Source: Chitinophagaceae bacterium UBA4407 (GTDB lineage: Bacteria; Bacteroidota; Bacteroidia; Chitinophagales; Chitinophagaceae). From it: 64,000 nucleotides of DNA. The stretch is taken from the NCBI GenBank assembly GCA_002390845.1, contig DGQT01000105.1, positions 62,001-126,000 of the forward strand. The letters are read 5' to 3'. The position numbers and the translations under genes were made by a program. A model generated the notes under the pieces. That model searched no databases. It was not told where the DNA came from and worked only from the letters and a program-made list of their open reading frames with translations. This document shows, piece after piece, positions 35,453 through 44,563 of this stretch. Numbering within the stretch: the first letter of the stretch is position 1; each line of letters opens with the position of its first letter.

Positions 35453-37384
35453 CTATTTTAAATAAACCGTCTTCATCTCGTTGGTAATTTCTCTTTCAAT
35501 GGTTTTAAGCGAAGTGTAAATTTTTATAAGCCCGTTATATTTTTCTACTTCTTTTTCTTTCATCAATTCATCTTCAAGTTCAAGATACATGCGTTTTATT
35601 TTACGCAGTTTATACATGTTCAGGGCAGAGACAATCACCGTGCTCAAATCCTTATCCAGTTTAACTATATAGCCATCCATCCGGCGGCTCCAGTCGTGTA
35701 CTTCGTAAGGGAAATTAAGCAGCCCGGCAACGAAAGCATTCATTTCCGTATCGCTGCTGTAGAGAAAAGTTTTAGTATCTATAAAACCATTGGAGCGTAA
35801 CATTTGCTGGTACGATTCGGTAACTTTTTCAAGTTGTTTATTGTTGAGGTGATATTCTTCAAGCACTTCAAAAATGGCATCAGATATATATTTGTTTTCG
35901 CTTAAAATCTGGTTGCCATATTCAATCAGGCGCTTTACCACTTCCCGTTCCTGGTATTCATCTTCCAGCAAAAGGTTGATTGCATTATCGAATGCCGATT
36001 CATTCTTTTGCGCATCAAGCGATTCAAGAAAACCAACTTCTCTGCTGGTTATTTTCTTCTCATCTTTCGTGATTTTTTCACGAATAAATTTATTCACCAA
36101 ATTAGTCAACCCGCCTTCATCAATCTTTAGCAACGATGCACACTCACGAATATATTCCTGCTGCTTACTAAAATCTTCTGCCTTGTTGATTTTACTAAGT
36201 GTTTCGGCAATGTGGTTTACCGTTTCATTCTTTTTTGTAATGTCGGTTCCTGCTTCTTTCAGCATTACCTCCAATTGAAACAGCACAAAGTCTTTTTTAT
36301 TGGCAGCAACAAAATCTTTGAATGCATTGGCACCAACAAGACGCACATAACTATCAGGATCTTCTTTATCAGGAATCAATACCAGCTTTACATTCAGGCC
36401 TTCTTCCAGTGCCATATCCAGTCCTCGCAAGGCTGCTTTTATTCCGGCAGCATCGCCATCATAAATAATGGTTAAGTTGTTGGTGTATTTTTTAATTAAC
36501 CGCAGCTGATCTGCTGTTAATGAAGTACCACCACTCGCCACTACATTCTCCACACCAGCCTGCGAAAGCGAAACAACATCTGTATATCCTTCTACCAGTA
36601 AACATTCATCGGCTTTATCAATCGCCAGCCTTGCAAAATATAAACCGTAAAGTATTTTACTCTTTACATAAATCTCATTTTCCGGGGTATTAATGTACTT
36701 CGGTGCTTTGTCTATTTTACCAATTACCCTTGCACCAAACCCCAATATTTTACCGCTGTTATTATGAATAGGAAAAATAATCCGGCCACGGTAATTGTCG
36801 GCGAGTTCATCATTTCTTGTAACGACTAACCCAGATTTCAAAAGCGTTTCAGAATTAAACTGGCTTTGCGCAGCGGCCTTTGCAAATTCATTTCTTGCCT
36901 GCGGATTATACCCTACCTGAAATTTTTGAATCGTCTCTTCTGTAAAGCCACGCTCTGTTAAATAAGTCAGTGCAATGTCTTTACCCTCTTCGGTTTCAAA
37001 CAATTGTTTAGCGAAAAATTTTTGTGCAAAACTATTTACAATATACAGGCTGTCGGCGCTCAGTAATTGTTGCCTCACTTCATCGCTCACCTGCGTTTCT
37101 TCAATCTCAACATTGTAACGGTTGGCCAGCCAGCGCAGCGCTTCCACATAGGTTTGCTTCTCATGCTCCATTAAAAAAGTAATGGTATTGCCACTGCGGC
37201 CGCAACCAAAACATTTATAAATTTCTTTAGCAGGCGACACTGTAAACGATGGCGATTTCTCTCCGTGAAAAGGGCAAAGCCCCAAATAATTGGTGCCTCT
37301 TTTTTTCAGTTTCACAAATTCTCCAATCACATCAATAATATCAATGCGGCTGGTTATCTGCTGTATGGTTTGCTGAGAGATCAT
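35453..37384 (-). CDS. dnaG: DNA primase
   Basis: The 643-residue protein is a full-length DnaG. The N-terminal CHC2 zinc finger is visible as LCPFHGEKSPSFTVSPAKEIYKCFGCGRSGN (residues about 36-66). The catalytic core has YNPQARNEF and GRIIFPIHNNSGKILGFGARVI. The TOPRIM domain shows LVEGYTDVVSLSQAG and IIYDGDAAGIKAALRGLDMALEEGLNVKLVLIPDKEDPDSYV, with the metal-binding acidic residues. The C-terminal helicase-binding region is helical. It synthesises replication primers. It is not in an rpsU-dnaG-rpoD operon. Confidence 0.96.
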   Translation of the reverse strand: MISQQTIQQITSRIDIIDVIGEFVKLKKRGTNYLGLCPFHGEKSPSFTVSPAKEIYKCFGCGRSGNTITFLMEHEKQTYVEALRWLANRYNVEIEETQVSDEVRQQLLSADSLYIVNSFAQKFFAKQLFETEEGKDIALTYLTERGFTEETIQKFQVGYNPQARNEFAKAAAQSQFNSETLLKSGLVVTRNDELADNYRGRIIFPIHNNSGKILGFGARVIGKIDKAPKYINTPENEIYVKSKILYGLYFARLAIDKADECLLVEGYTDVVSLSQAGVENVVASGGTSLTADQLRLIKKYTNNLTIIYDGDAAGIKAALRGLDMALEEGLNVKLVLIPDKEDPDSYVRLVGANAFKDFVAANKKDFVLFQLEVMLKEAGTDITKKNETVNHIAETLSKINKAEDFSKQQEYIRECASLLKIDEGGLTNLVNKFIREKITKDEKKITSREVGFLESLDAQKNESAFDNAINLLLEDEYQEREVVKRLIEYGNQILSENKYISDAIFEVLEEYHLNNKQLEKVTESYQQMLRSNGFIDTKTFLYSSDTEMNAFVAGLLNFPYEVHDWSRRMDGYIVKLDKDLSTVIVSALNMYKLRKIKRMYLELEDELMKEKEVEKYNGLIKIYTSLKTIEREITNEMKTVYLK

Positions 37385-37421
37385 TTTTGCAAATATCGTG
37401 TTTGCTAAAATGAAGAAAGAA

Positions 37422-37785
37422 TTTTTTGAACCCGGCTTTCAGGTTTTCATGGCATCGCTGCTTGCCACGCTCGGTTCAAAGTTCCTCTTTTAAGGGATCA
37501 ATAAAAGACCCTGCAGGTAGCCTTCGTACCGCCAGCCAAATGAAGGCAGAACCATCATTTTTCATATAGAGAAACCTAAGCCCTGTGAGAAGTTTTGTTT
37601 AAAGGTTAGTAAGATTTCTTCTCGCCGTTACAAAAAGGCCTTCTGGTATATAGCATATATAGGCCGTCTTTTTTTTGCTTGTTCATCAAAGCTGTGGTTG
37701 CCTGCGCCTTTGCTTCAGCTATGTACCAAAGCCGAAGAGTGCGACGCAACCAAAGCTTCATACATATTCCAAGGCTGGGTACACA
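37422..37785. repeat. Family A inverted pair, empty
   Basis: The left arm has a T-tract with GAACCCGGC, TTTTCATGGCATCG and the variant core TTGCCACGCTCGGTTC. The right arm has GAAGAGTGCGACGCAACC and AAGGCTGGGTACA. About 230 bases between them hold no gene. Confidence 0.75.
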
Positions 37786-37828
37786 ATACCTTCATCGTAT
37801 TTTTTTACCTGCATAATAGCAACATAGA

Positions 37829-39229
37829 TTACCTGCGTGATGTGATAATTTGCTCACTATTTTTTAAGTCTTGAAAATAGTGTAGCGTAAAATCTTTTCG
37901 GTAAGGTTGCGGTTTTATTTTTGCAAAAACAGGGTTTGCAGGGCTTTCTCCGTTATAGCGAACCAATGCAAAACCATAATTGCCAAAAGCACCGGCTGAT
38001 AATATCTTCCCGTCTGGTTGCAGCAAAGCCGTAGTAGCATAATCCAGGCCACCAAGGTCTGTAATTTGTACACCCTTGTTTCCAAAATCCTTATCTACCG
38101 AACCATCGTTATTGTAGCGTACAATCGCAAAGTCCCAGTCGCGGGTGTTTATTAAACTGTAATTTCCACCAGACACTATAATTTTTCCATTCGGCTGCAG
38201 TAAAATGGTAGTGCCGTTTGAAAATTTAGAACCCGGTTTTGTTTTCACTTTTCCATTGGTGCCAAAACTGCTGTCTATACTACCTGTACTTAAATAACGG
38301 ATCACGGCAATTTTGCCCTCAAGCCCTGTTGCGCCGCCGGTTTTGCCGGTACCTACTATCTTACCGTCTGGTTGTAATACAATGGAAGCAAGCTGATCAC
38401 CACCATGCCCAAAGTCTGTTGCCACTTTTCCATTGTAGCCAAAACTGCTGTCGATGCTACCATTTCTGTTATAGCGGACGAGCAGAAAAAATTGTTCTCC
38501 GAACCCGCTGGTGCCGGCCGCAATAATTTTACCATTGGGCTGCATGGCAAAACTGTTTACATAATCAAAACCAAAAAAATCAGTAGTAAGCCAGCCTTTA
38601 CCGGCAAAAGAACTGTCTATACTGCCGTTTGTATTGTAACGAACCAGCAACTGATCGTTATTGCTTATGCCGCCAATTAAGATTTTACCGCCAGGCTGTA
38701 AAGCAATTGCATTAGCCTGTTCATCTTCATCTCCAAAGTCGTTGATCACAATACCGCTTTTGCCAAAGCTTGCATCCAGGTTACCATCCGTGTTGTACCT
38801 TGCCAATAGTACATCGTAATCTCCGTAAAGCCCCGAGTTCCTGAAGCCATAACCTGTAATTAGAATTTTACCATCACTCTGTATGGCCAATGCTGTTGCC
38901 TGCGAGTAGTAAAGATGGAACCTGGGTACCAGGTCGGTAAGCACTTTTCCGTTTGTTCCAAAGGAAAGGTCCAGTGTTCCATCGCTATTGTATCGTACGA
39001 TAATGATTGTTTCCTCATAAGCAAGACCTGCTGCCAGTATTTTACCATCTTTCTGTAATGCGGTACACCTTATGCGTCCAAACAACTGGTTAATTACTTT
39101 TCCTCCAATCCCAAAACTTGGGTCAAGTGTACCAGGTTGCGCCTTTGCACCCGTAAATAAAAACAAAGCCAGAAAGATGAAAGCACCCAGAAAAACTGCT
39201 TTGTTGTTATTGAGTAAAAATTGTTTCAT
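37829..39229 (-). CDS. Secreted delta-60 repeat protein with shortened sorting tail
   Basis: The 466-residue protein has a signal peptide (ending FTGAKAQ). About seven delta-60 (uncharacterised beta-propeller) repeats follow, each carrying LQxDGKIL-AG, RYNxDGSxDxSFGxxGKV. The C-terminus, FAKIKPQPYRKDFTLHYFQDLKNSEQ, looks like the first third of a T9SS sorting domain, but the frame stops six codons later (IITSRR). The remaining sorting strands are absent and a family A element lies just downstream. It may therefore fail to be secreted by T9SS. The role is probably surface or structural. Confidence 0.8.
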   Translation of the reverse strand: MKQFLLNNNKAVFLGAFIFLALFLFTGAKAQPGTLDPSFGIGGKVINQLFGRIRCTALQKDGKILAAGLAYEETIIIVRYNSDGTLDLSFGTNGKVLTDLVPRFHLYYSQATALAIQSDGKILITGYGFRNSGLYGDYDVLLARYNTDGNLDASFGKSGIVINDFGDEDEQANAIALQPGGKILIGGISNNDQLLVRYNTNGSIDSSFAGKGWLTTDFFGFDYVNSFAMQPNGKIIAAGTSGFGEQFFLLVRYNRNGSIDSSFGYNGKVATDFGHGGDQLASIVLQPDGKIVGTGKTGGATGLEGKIAVIRYLSTGSIDSSFGTNGKVKTKPGSKFSNGTTILLQPNGKIIVSGGNYSLINTRDWDFAIVRYNNDGSVDKDFGNKGVQITDLGGLDYATTALLQPDGKILSAGAFGNYGFALVRYNGESPANPVFAKIKPQPYRKDFTLHYFQDLKNSEQIITSRR

Positions 39230-39244
39230 AAAATAGATTTTAGA

Positions 39245-40696
39245 TTAGCGGGCAATGAGGAAATCTTTACAAGTGTACTGTGTTTGTTCGGGCGGGGAGT
39301 AAGCGCAGGCATTATTATCTTCAAGGCCGCATATTCTTCTGTAGTTGCGGCATTCAACAAAACGGGACGTGGATAATTTGTTCGCCTTACCGTTGAGTAC
39401 GGTAAAAAAGAACGTGGCGGTACGTGCAGCTATATAGCTGTAAACATCATTCTGATCTTTATAACCTGTGCCAAAATCGCTGTTAAAAACACAGGATCTG
39501 TCACCGGCAAGGCAGGTATCCATTCCATGTTCCATTGTACAATCCATGTAAATTTCTACCGGTATATTTTTTTGTTTTAATGCCTTGTAAATCCCTTCTG
39601 CGCCAATGGCATAAGCGTCGGGAGTATGGTCCACACTGTCAATCCTGAAAGCTCTACGTTTTACCAGGCAATCTGATTCTGAATTATAATTAATTTTCTT
39701 TGAACGGGAGCTGTCTGGTGAAAAATAAACCGATGCAGTATCGCTTGGGAAAATATCATCGGCACTACCCTGAAAAGCAATCAATGCCGGATTGCCATTG
39801 TTTCCATTAAAAAAATCAGCAGGGTTGCGTTTAAGGCTAATATTCATTTGAATGGCACCCCACATATCTAACACACCTTTCAGCGAAGGAATAAAATTAA
39901 TGCTGGTATCCCCAATGTAGTATTGCTGATCAATATCGCCAAGAGCTACGCTTGCATTTGACCATCCTGAATCTACCTGGCCCTGTCTCTCAGCATAAGC
40001 GGCATTCATTGCTGCCATGCTGCCTGCACTAATACCACCTGTAAAAAGGTTGTTTTCATCTATTTTAAAATTCGCCCCATTATTGTTTGTTCGCTGCCTG
40101 TAAATAATACTTCTAATAGCACCCCGTACATCCTGGCAAGCTGTATAAATAGCGAGTATTTGCTGGGCAGAAATATACCTGAACTTATCTGACACCTCCA
40201 GCGGTCTTCTTGAATCAACCAAAACCCCACGCCGGTATTCTACATTAAAGACTACAAATCCCCTTTTTGCAAGTTCCCTGCACACATATACAATACCTGG
40301 GTTTTCTTTATCGCTGCATTCGTCGTAACCCCCGCCATGAAACATGATGATTGCCGGAAAACCGCATTCTGTATAGTCAATCTTGCTGCCATTGACCGAC
40401 TTGGGAAAATAAACATTATAGTTAAGCGAAGCAAAGCCATCCACGCAAACATCTGTTTTGTTTTTTGTACCGTAACATTGGGTTCCCTTGTATAAAACAT
40501 CTTTCGAAACACCCGGAATTCCATAAGAAATATTAAAAACAGAATCCAGTTCAATACTCGCTATCGGATCTGTAAGATCCATGTTGCAGATGCCATTCAG
40601 GATCGTACATACTGAAATACCAGGTTTGGATTTCGGTTGTGCATAAACTACAAAATGCATTGCTGCAAAAAATAATAAGATAGCTATCTTTTTCAT
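39245..40696 (-). CDS. Secreted alpha/beta-hydrolase, esterase type
   Basis: The 483-residue protein is read from ATG 40696 (MKKIAILLFFAAMHFVVYAQ, a signal peptide); an upstream frame extension lacks support. The esterase motifs are the oxyanion FHGGGYDECSDKENPG (about residue 120), VFNVEYRRGV, and the nucleophile Ser in TGGISAGSMAAMNAAY (about residue 210). A late His in MDCTMEHGMDTCLAGD completes a plausible triad. Many cysteines suggest disulfides. It is probably a periplasmic or outer-membrane carboxylesterase. It lies 15 bases upstream of the delta-60 gene on the same strand. Confidence 0.82.
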   Translation of the reverse strand: MKKIAILLFFAAMHFVVYAQPKSKPGISVCTILNGICNMDLTDPIASIELDSVFNISYGIPGVSKDVLYKGTQCYGTKNKTDVCVDGFASLNYNVYFPKSVNGSKIDYTECGFPAIIMFHGGGYDECSDKENPGIVYVCRELAKRGFVVFNVEYRRGVLVDSRRPLEVSDKFRYISAQQILAIYTACQDVRGAIRSIIYRQRTNNNGANFKIDENNLFTGGISAGSMAAMNAAYAERQGQVDSGWSNASVALGDIDQQYYIGDTSINFIPSLKGVLDMWGAIQMNISLKRNPADFFNGNNGNPALIAFQGSADDIFPSDTASVYFSPDSSRSKKINYNSESDCLVKRRAFRIDSVDHTPDAYAIGAEGIYKALKQKNIPVEIYMDCTMEHGMDTCLAGDRSCVFNSDFGTGYKDQNDVYSYIAARTATFFFTVLNGKANKLSTSRFVECRNYRRICGLEDNNACAYSPPEQTQYTCKDFLIAR

Positions 40697-40969
40697 GGTT
40701 AACATTTGTGGTGTGCAGAAGAAAATGCGGGATCGTGAAATTAACCTTAATTTAATTGGTATTACCAATTAATATTTTCTACAGCAAATTACCTGCATTA
40801 CTGATTTTAATTACACCCTGCAAAGCCAGGTACACTATAAGCAGAAACTTTATACAGCAACAGCAAATAACTTAAACCTTAGCCATAAAATGTTTCAGAC
40901 CTTCAAGTTGTTATTAATGGAAGCAACATTTAAAAAGCCTTTTTATGTACCAATCTTTATTACTGCTAT

Positions 40970-41312
40970 CAAGCCCGGTTGCGTCGCACACTTCGGGGCT
41001 TTTTTCTCTCTTCGGCATTGTGCGGTTTACCTTACTAATTCATGCTTCATGCAGTAAGCATCCACCTGATTTTTAATTCCTTAACCTGTTATATATACAC
41101 GATATGCTGAGTGCTGTAATTATTCTTTAAAAAAGGCATATCGTACAATCACTCATGAACCATAGGCACACACAGGCACATAAAGGATAACGGTCTTACG
41201 GCTGAAAGCCGTAAGACCGTTATCATGTTCGCTTTGCCGATTATTGTTCCCTCAGAGGAAGTGTGCGACGCAAGTAAAGCTTCATACATTTACCTGCGTT
41301 TGGTTCAAAAAA
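40970..41312. repeat. Family A inverted pair, empty, in a divergent spacer
   Basis: The left core is GTTGCGTCGCACACTTCGG after AAGCCCG. The right arm is GAAGTGTGCGACGCAAG with TTTGGTTCAAAAAA. The perfect hairpin at 41187-41223 sits between. The whole spacer 40697-41358 separates divergent genes; apart from this I see nothing coding. Confidence 0.75.
41187..41223. repeat. Perfect 17-bp inverted repeat
   Basis: ATAACGGTCTTACGGCT, loop GAA, AGCCGTAAGACCGTTAT. It lacks a T-tract and lies far from either gene end, so it is not an obvious terminator. Confidence 0.9.
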
Positions 41313-41358
41313 TATATCTTCATATTACAGGCTAATTATTTAAAAATTTAAAAACCGT

Positions 41359-43035
41359 ATGCAGCAGATCATTGAATGTGTTCCCAATTTCAGCGAAGGC
41401 AACGATATGCAGGTGATCAAACAGATCACCAACGAAATTGAAACAGTAGAAGGTGTCCGTTTACTCAATGTTGATCCGGGCAAAGCTACCAACCGTACAG
41501 TGGTAACTTTTGTAGGGAGCCCCAAAGCCGTTGTGCAAGCCGCTTTCAAAGCAATTAAGAAGGCAGGCGAACTGATCGACATGAGCAAGCATAAAGGCGA
41601 ACATCCACGAATGGGCGCAACAGATGTTTGCCCATTGATACCCATCGCCAATATTTCAATGGAAGAAACGGCGCAGTATGCGCAGCAGTTGGCAGCGCTT
41701 GTTGGCAATGAATTGCAGCTACCGGTTTATTTATACGAAGCTGCACAGCCAGATAAAACGAGAAGCAATCTCTCTGTAATCCGTGCCGGAGAATATGAAG
41801 GCTTCTTTAAAAAAATAACATTGCCTGAATGGCAACCAGATTTTGGCCCTGCAGTATTTGATGCAAAGCGCGGCGGAACCGTTATTGGGGCTAGAGATTT
41901 TTTAGTAGCATACAATGTAAACTTAAATACCACTTCAACACGCAGAGCCAATGCAATCGCTTTTGATGTGCGTGAAGCCGGCCGCACAAAAAAAGAAGGC
42001 AATAAAACGGTAACGGATGAAAACGGAAACCCGGTAACCATTCCCGGAAGTTTAAAAAGTGTAAAAGCCATTGGCTGGTACATTGAAGAATATGGTATTG
42101 CGCAGATCTCGATGAACCTTACCAATATCAATGTAACACCGGTACACATTGCGTTTGATGAAGTTTGTAAAAAGGCAAACGAACGTGGCATACGTGTTAC
42201 CGGTAGTGAGTTGGTTGGCCTTATTCCACTGAAGGCAATGACGGATGCAGGCAAATACTTTCTTATAAAACAACAACGCTCCACCGGTGTAAGTGAAAAA
42301 GAACTGATAAAGATCGCGGTGAAATCTATGGGGCTGAATGAGCTTACGCCTTTTATTCCTGAAGAAAGAATCATCGAATATATGCTTCAAGATAAAGCTG
42401 ACAGCAAACTGGTAAGTATGACACTTACTGACTTTGCCGATGAAACAGCAAGTGAAAGTCCTGCACCTGGCGGCGGTTCCATTGCTGCTTATATTGGTGC
42501 ATTGGGCGCTTCGCTGGCAACAATGGTTGCCAATCTTTCTTCGCATAAAAAAGGCTGGGACGATCGCTGGCAGGAGTTCAGCGACTGGGCAGAAAAAGGT
42601 GAAGCTTACAAAAGTGAACTGGTAAAACTGGTTGATGCAGATACCAAAGCTTTTAATGGTATCATGGCTGCATTTGGTTTACCGAAATCAACTGCCGAAG
42701 AAAAAATTGCACGTACAAAAGGCATACAGGACGCTACAAAATTTGCAATTGAAATTCCTTTTAAAGTAATGCAGGCTGCTTATGCAAGTATGGAAGTAAT
42801 AAAAGCTATGGCAGAAGTTGGAAATCCTAACTCTGTCTCCGATGCAGGCGTAGCAGCACTTTGTGCAAGAAGCGCCGTAATGGGTGCGTTTATGAATGTT
42901 CGCATTAATGCAGCTGGTTATGATGATAAAGATTATGTAAAAGATATTGTTGCACAAGGAAAAGCTATAGAAGATAAAACAATTGAAATCGAGACAGCCA
43001 TATTGAAAGTGGTGAATGAGAAGATTGGAGTGTAA
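41359..43035 (+). CDS. ftcD: Glutamate formimidoyltransferase fused to formimidoyl-THF cyclodeaminase
   Basis: The 558-residue protein has two domains. Residues about 1-330 are the formimidoyltransferase (IIECVPNFSEGNDMQVIKQI, GEHPRMGATDVCPLIP with the catalytic His, IGARDFLVAYNVNLNT). Residues about 345-558 are the cyclodeaminase (DFADETASESPAPGGGSIAAYIGALGASLATMVANLS, GNPNSVSDAGVAALCARSAVMGAFMNVRINA). It transfers the formimino group from formiminoglutamate to tetrahydrofolate and converts it to methenyl-THF, ending histidine degradation. The fused form resembles the mammalian enzyme. HutI at 26054 supplies the substrate. Confidence 0.95.
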   Translation: MQQIIECVPNFSEGNDMQVIKQITNEIETVEGVRLLNVDPGKATNRTVVTFVGSPKAVVQAAFKAIKKAGELIDMSKHKGEHPRMGATDVCPLIPIANISMEETAQYAQQLAALVGNELQLPVYLYEAAQPDKTRSNLSVIRAGEYEGFFKKITLPEWQPDFGPAVFDAKRGGTVIGARDFLVAYNVNLNTTSTRRANAIAFDVREAGRTKKEGNKTVTDENGNPVTIPGSLKSVKAIGWYIEEYGIAQISMNLTNINVTPVHIAFDEVCKKANERGIRVTGSELVGLIPLKAMTDAGKYFLIKQQRSTGVSEKELIKIAVKSMGLNELTPFIPEERIIEYMLQDKADSKLVSMTLTDFADETASESPAPGGGSIAAYIGALGASLATMVANLSSHKKGWDDRWQEFSDWAEKGEAYKSELVKLVDADTKAFNGIMAAFGLPKSTAEEKIARTKGIQDATKFAIEIPFKVMQAAYASMEVIKAMAEVGNPNSVSDAGVAALCARSAVMGAFMNVRINAAGYDDKDYVKDIVAQGKAIEDKTIEIETAILKVVNEKIGV

Positions 43036-43077
43036 TTGTTTTATTAAGCTACCAGGCGGTAAAGCTGCAATCATATG

Positions 43078-43142
43078 CTGAAGATGAAAGGATTGCGACG
43101 CAACGATGCTGCCATGAAAAACTAAAGCCGGTATCAAAATAA
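43078..43142 (-). repeat. Family A arm, single
   Basis: GGATTGCGACGCAACGATGC, TGCCATGAAAA, then AAAGCCGGTATCAAAA. It lies between ftcD and the formimidoylglutamase-like gene. Confidence 0.72.
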
Positions 43143-43191
43143 TTAAGGATATTGTACAGAAATCATCTAACGAAACATAAAATACTATGCC

Positions 43192-44241
43192 ATGCAGCAT
43201 CTGAAAATTTATAACAAACAAGACATACTTTCTTTAACACGCCTGCGACGGTTTGAAACGAAGATTGGCGAAAGATTACAGGTAATCGGCGATGCAAAAA
43301 ATATAGAACAATCTATTGCGCAGTCAAACGCAAAGTTTGTGCTGGCGGGCGTTCCGGAAGATATGGGCGTTAAGGCAGACCTGGGTTTGGGCGGTGCCGA
43401 TACTGCTTGGGTGCCTTTTCTGGAGGCATTTTTTAAAATTCAAAGCAACGATTTTTTTGAAGGCAGCGAAGTGATGCTTGTTGGCCATTTCGATTTTTCG
43501 CAGATGTCCAACCTGATCGAAAACAACGCTCAAAGCAAGGAAGAAAAAATAGAAGCTTACCGCCATGCCATCAATACGGTTGATGATGAAGTGGAGAAAC
43601 TTGTAAAGATCATTACTGAACATAAAAAGATCCCGATCATTATTGGTGGTGGCCATAACAATTCTTATCCGTGCATTAAAGGCGCGGCCAAAGGTTTGTA
43701 TAAGGCTGGTGTTATTCCTATTGCGCAGATCAATGCCATTAACCTGGATGCACATGCAGATTTTCGTCCGCTCGAAGGCAGGCACAGCGGCAATGGTTTT
43801 CGCTATGCCGATGAGGATGGATACCTGGAAAAATATTGTGTAATTGGTTTGCATGAAAACCATATTCCGCAAAATGTTTGGATGGATATTGTAAACGACC
43901 CGTTCATAGATGTAATTACTTTTGAAGATATTTTCCTGCACGAAAAAAGAAGTTTTATACAGGCCGTTGCCCACGCTACGGGCTTTACCGATGATACGTA
44001 TTGCGGCATTGAATTAGACCTCGATTGCATTTCAAATACACTCAGCAGCGCTTATACACCGGTAGGCATTTCGCCGCTGCATGCGAGGCAGTTCATCAAC
44101 TTTGCGGCAAGCGACACAAAGGCTGCATACCTGCACATTTGTGAAGGCGCCACCAAGCTTGCCAATGGCCGTACCGATGACAGTACCGGCAAACTCATTG
44201 CTTATTTAGTAAGCGATTTCATAAAAATGGAAAACGCTTAA
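43192..44241 (+). CDS. Arginase-family hydrolase, probable formimidoylglutamase
   Basis: The 349-residue ureohydrolase shows all manganese-ligand motifs: IIIGGGHNNSYP (His), NLDAHADFRPLEGRHSGNGF (Asp, His, Asp) and GIELDLDCISNT (Asp pair). Arginase, agmatinase and formimidoylglutamase share this fold. Position directly after ftcD favours hydrolysis of formiminoglutamate to glutamate and formamide. Having both a formimidoyltransferase and a hydrolase for one substrate would be redundant, so another guanidine-like substrate is possible. The start could be M1 (MQHLKIYNK) near 43192. Family A arms lie on both sides. Confidence 0.8.
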   Translation: MQHLKIYNKQDILSLTRLRRFETKIGERLQVIGDAKNIEQSIAQSNAKFVLAGVPEDMGVKADLGLGGADTAWVPFLEAFFKIQSNDFFEGSEVMLVGHFDFSQMSNLIENNAQSKEEKIEAYRHAINTVDDEVEKLVKIITEHKKIPIIIGGGHNNSYPCIKGAAKGLYKAGVIPIAQINAINLDAHADFRPLEGRHSGNGFRYADEDGYLEKYCVIGLHENHIPQNVWMDIVNDPFIDVITFEDIFLHEKRSFIQAVAHATGFTDDTYCGIELDLDCISNTLSSAYTPVGISPLHARQFINFAASDTKAAYLHICEGATKLANGRTDDSTGKLIAYLVSDFIKMENA

Positions 44242-44269
44242 AAGCCTTATTCTATAATTCAGATATTTT

Positions 44270-44474
44270 GTTTGCAGGCATCATTAGTGCTATGAGGCTT
44301 CTGTTGTGTCACTCACTTGTACGTTCTGTTTTTAATTCAGCAAAAACGCTGAATGCTTATAGCATAAAACGGTGGAAGTTTTTAGTGCTCAGCCTGCCGC
44401 ATTATGCATTATAGTACAACAGTGCGACGCAACAAAAGCTTCATAGAAATACAAATGTTTGGCTCAAAAAATTT
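44270..44474. repeat. Family A inverted pair, empty
   Basis: The left arm has TGCTATGAGGC and the variant core TTGTGTCACTCACTTGTACG. The right arm has the standard core GTACAACAGTGCGACGCAAC and GTTTGGCTCAAAAAA. TTTTTAATTCAGC and AAAACGCTGAATGC lie between. The two arms carry different core types. Confidence 0.78.
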
Positions 44475-44504
44475 TCCTTTAAAAAACAACTTCCAATATT
44501 AAAC

Positions 44505-44516
44505 TAACACGTGTTA
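44505..44516. promoter_or_regulatory. Palindromic operator-like site before icmF
   Basis: TAACACGTGTTA is a perfect 12-bp palindrome. It lies about 18 bases upstream of a -7-like TAAATTTG (44535-44542) that precedes the icmF start. Its position over the expected -33 region suggests a repressor site, perhaps TetR-type. Confidence 0.45.
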
Positions 44517-44563
44517 ACTGCAATTTTAAAAGCCTAAATTTGCGCTGGAAATATAATAGTACC

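Noticed and set aside
42052..42546. Long antisense frames over ftcD, icmF, fbaA and others
   Set aside because: They are shadows of strongly conserved coding genes.
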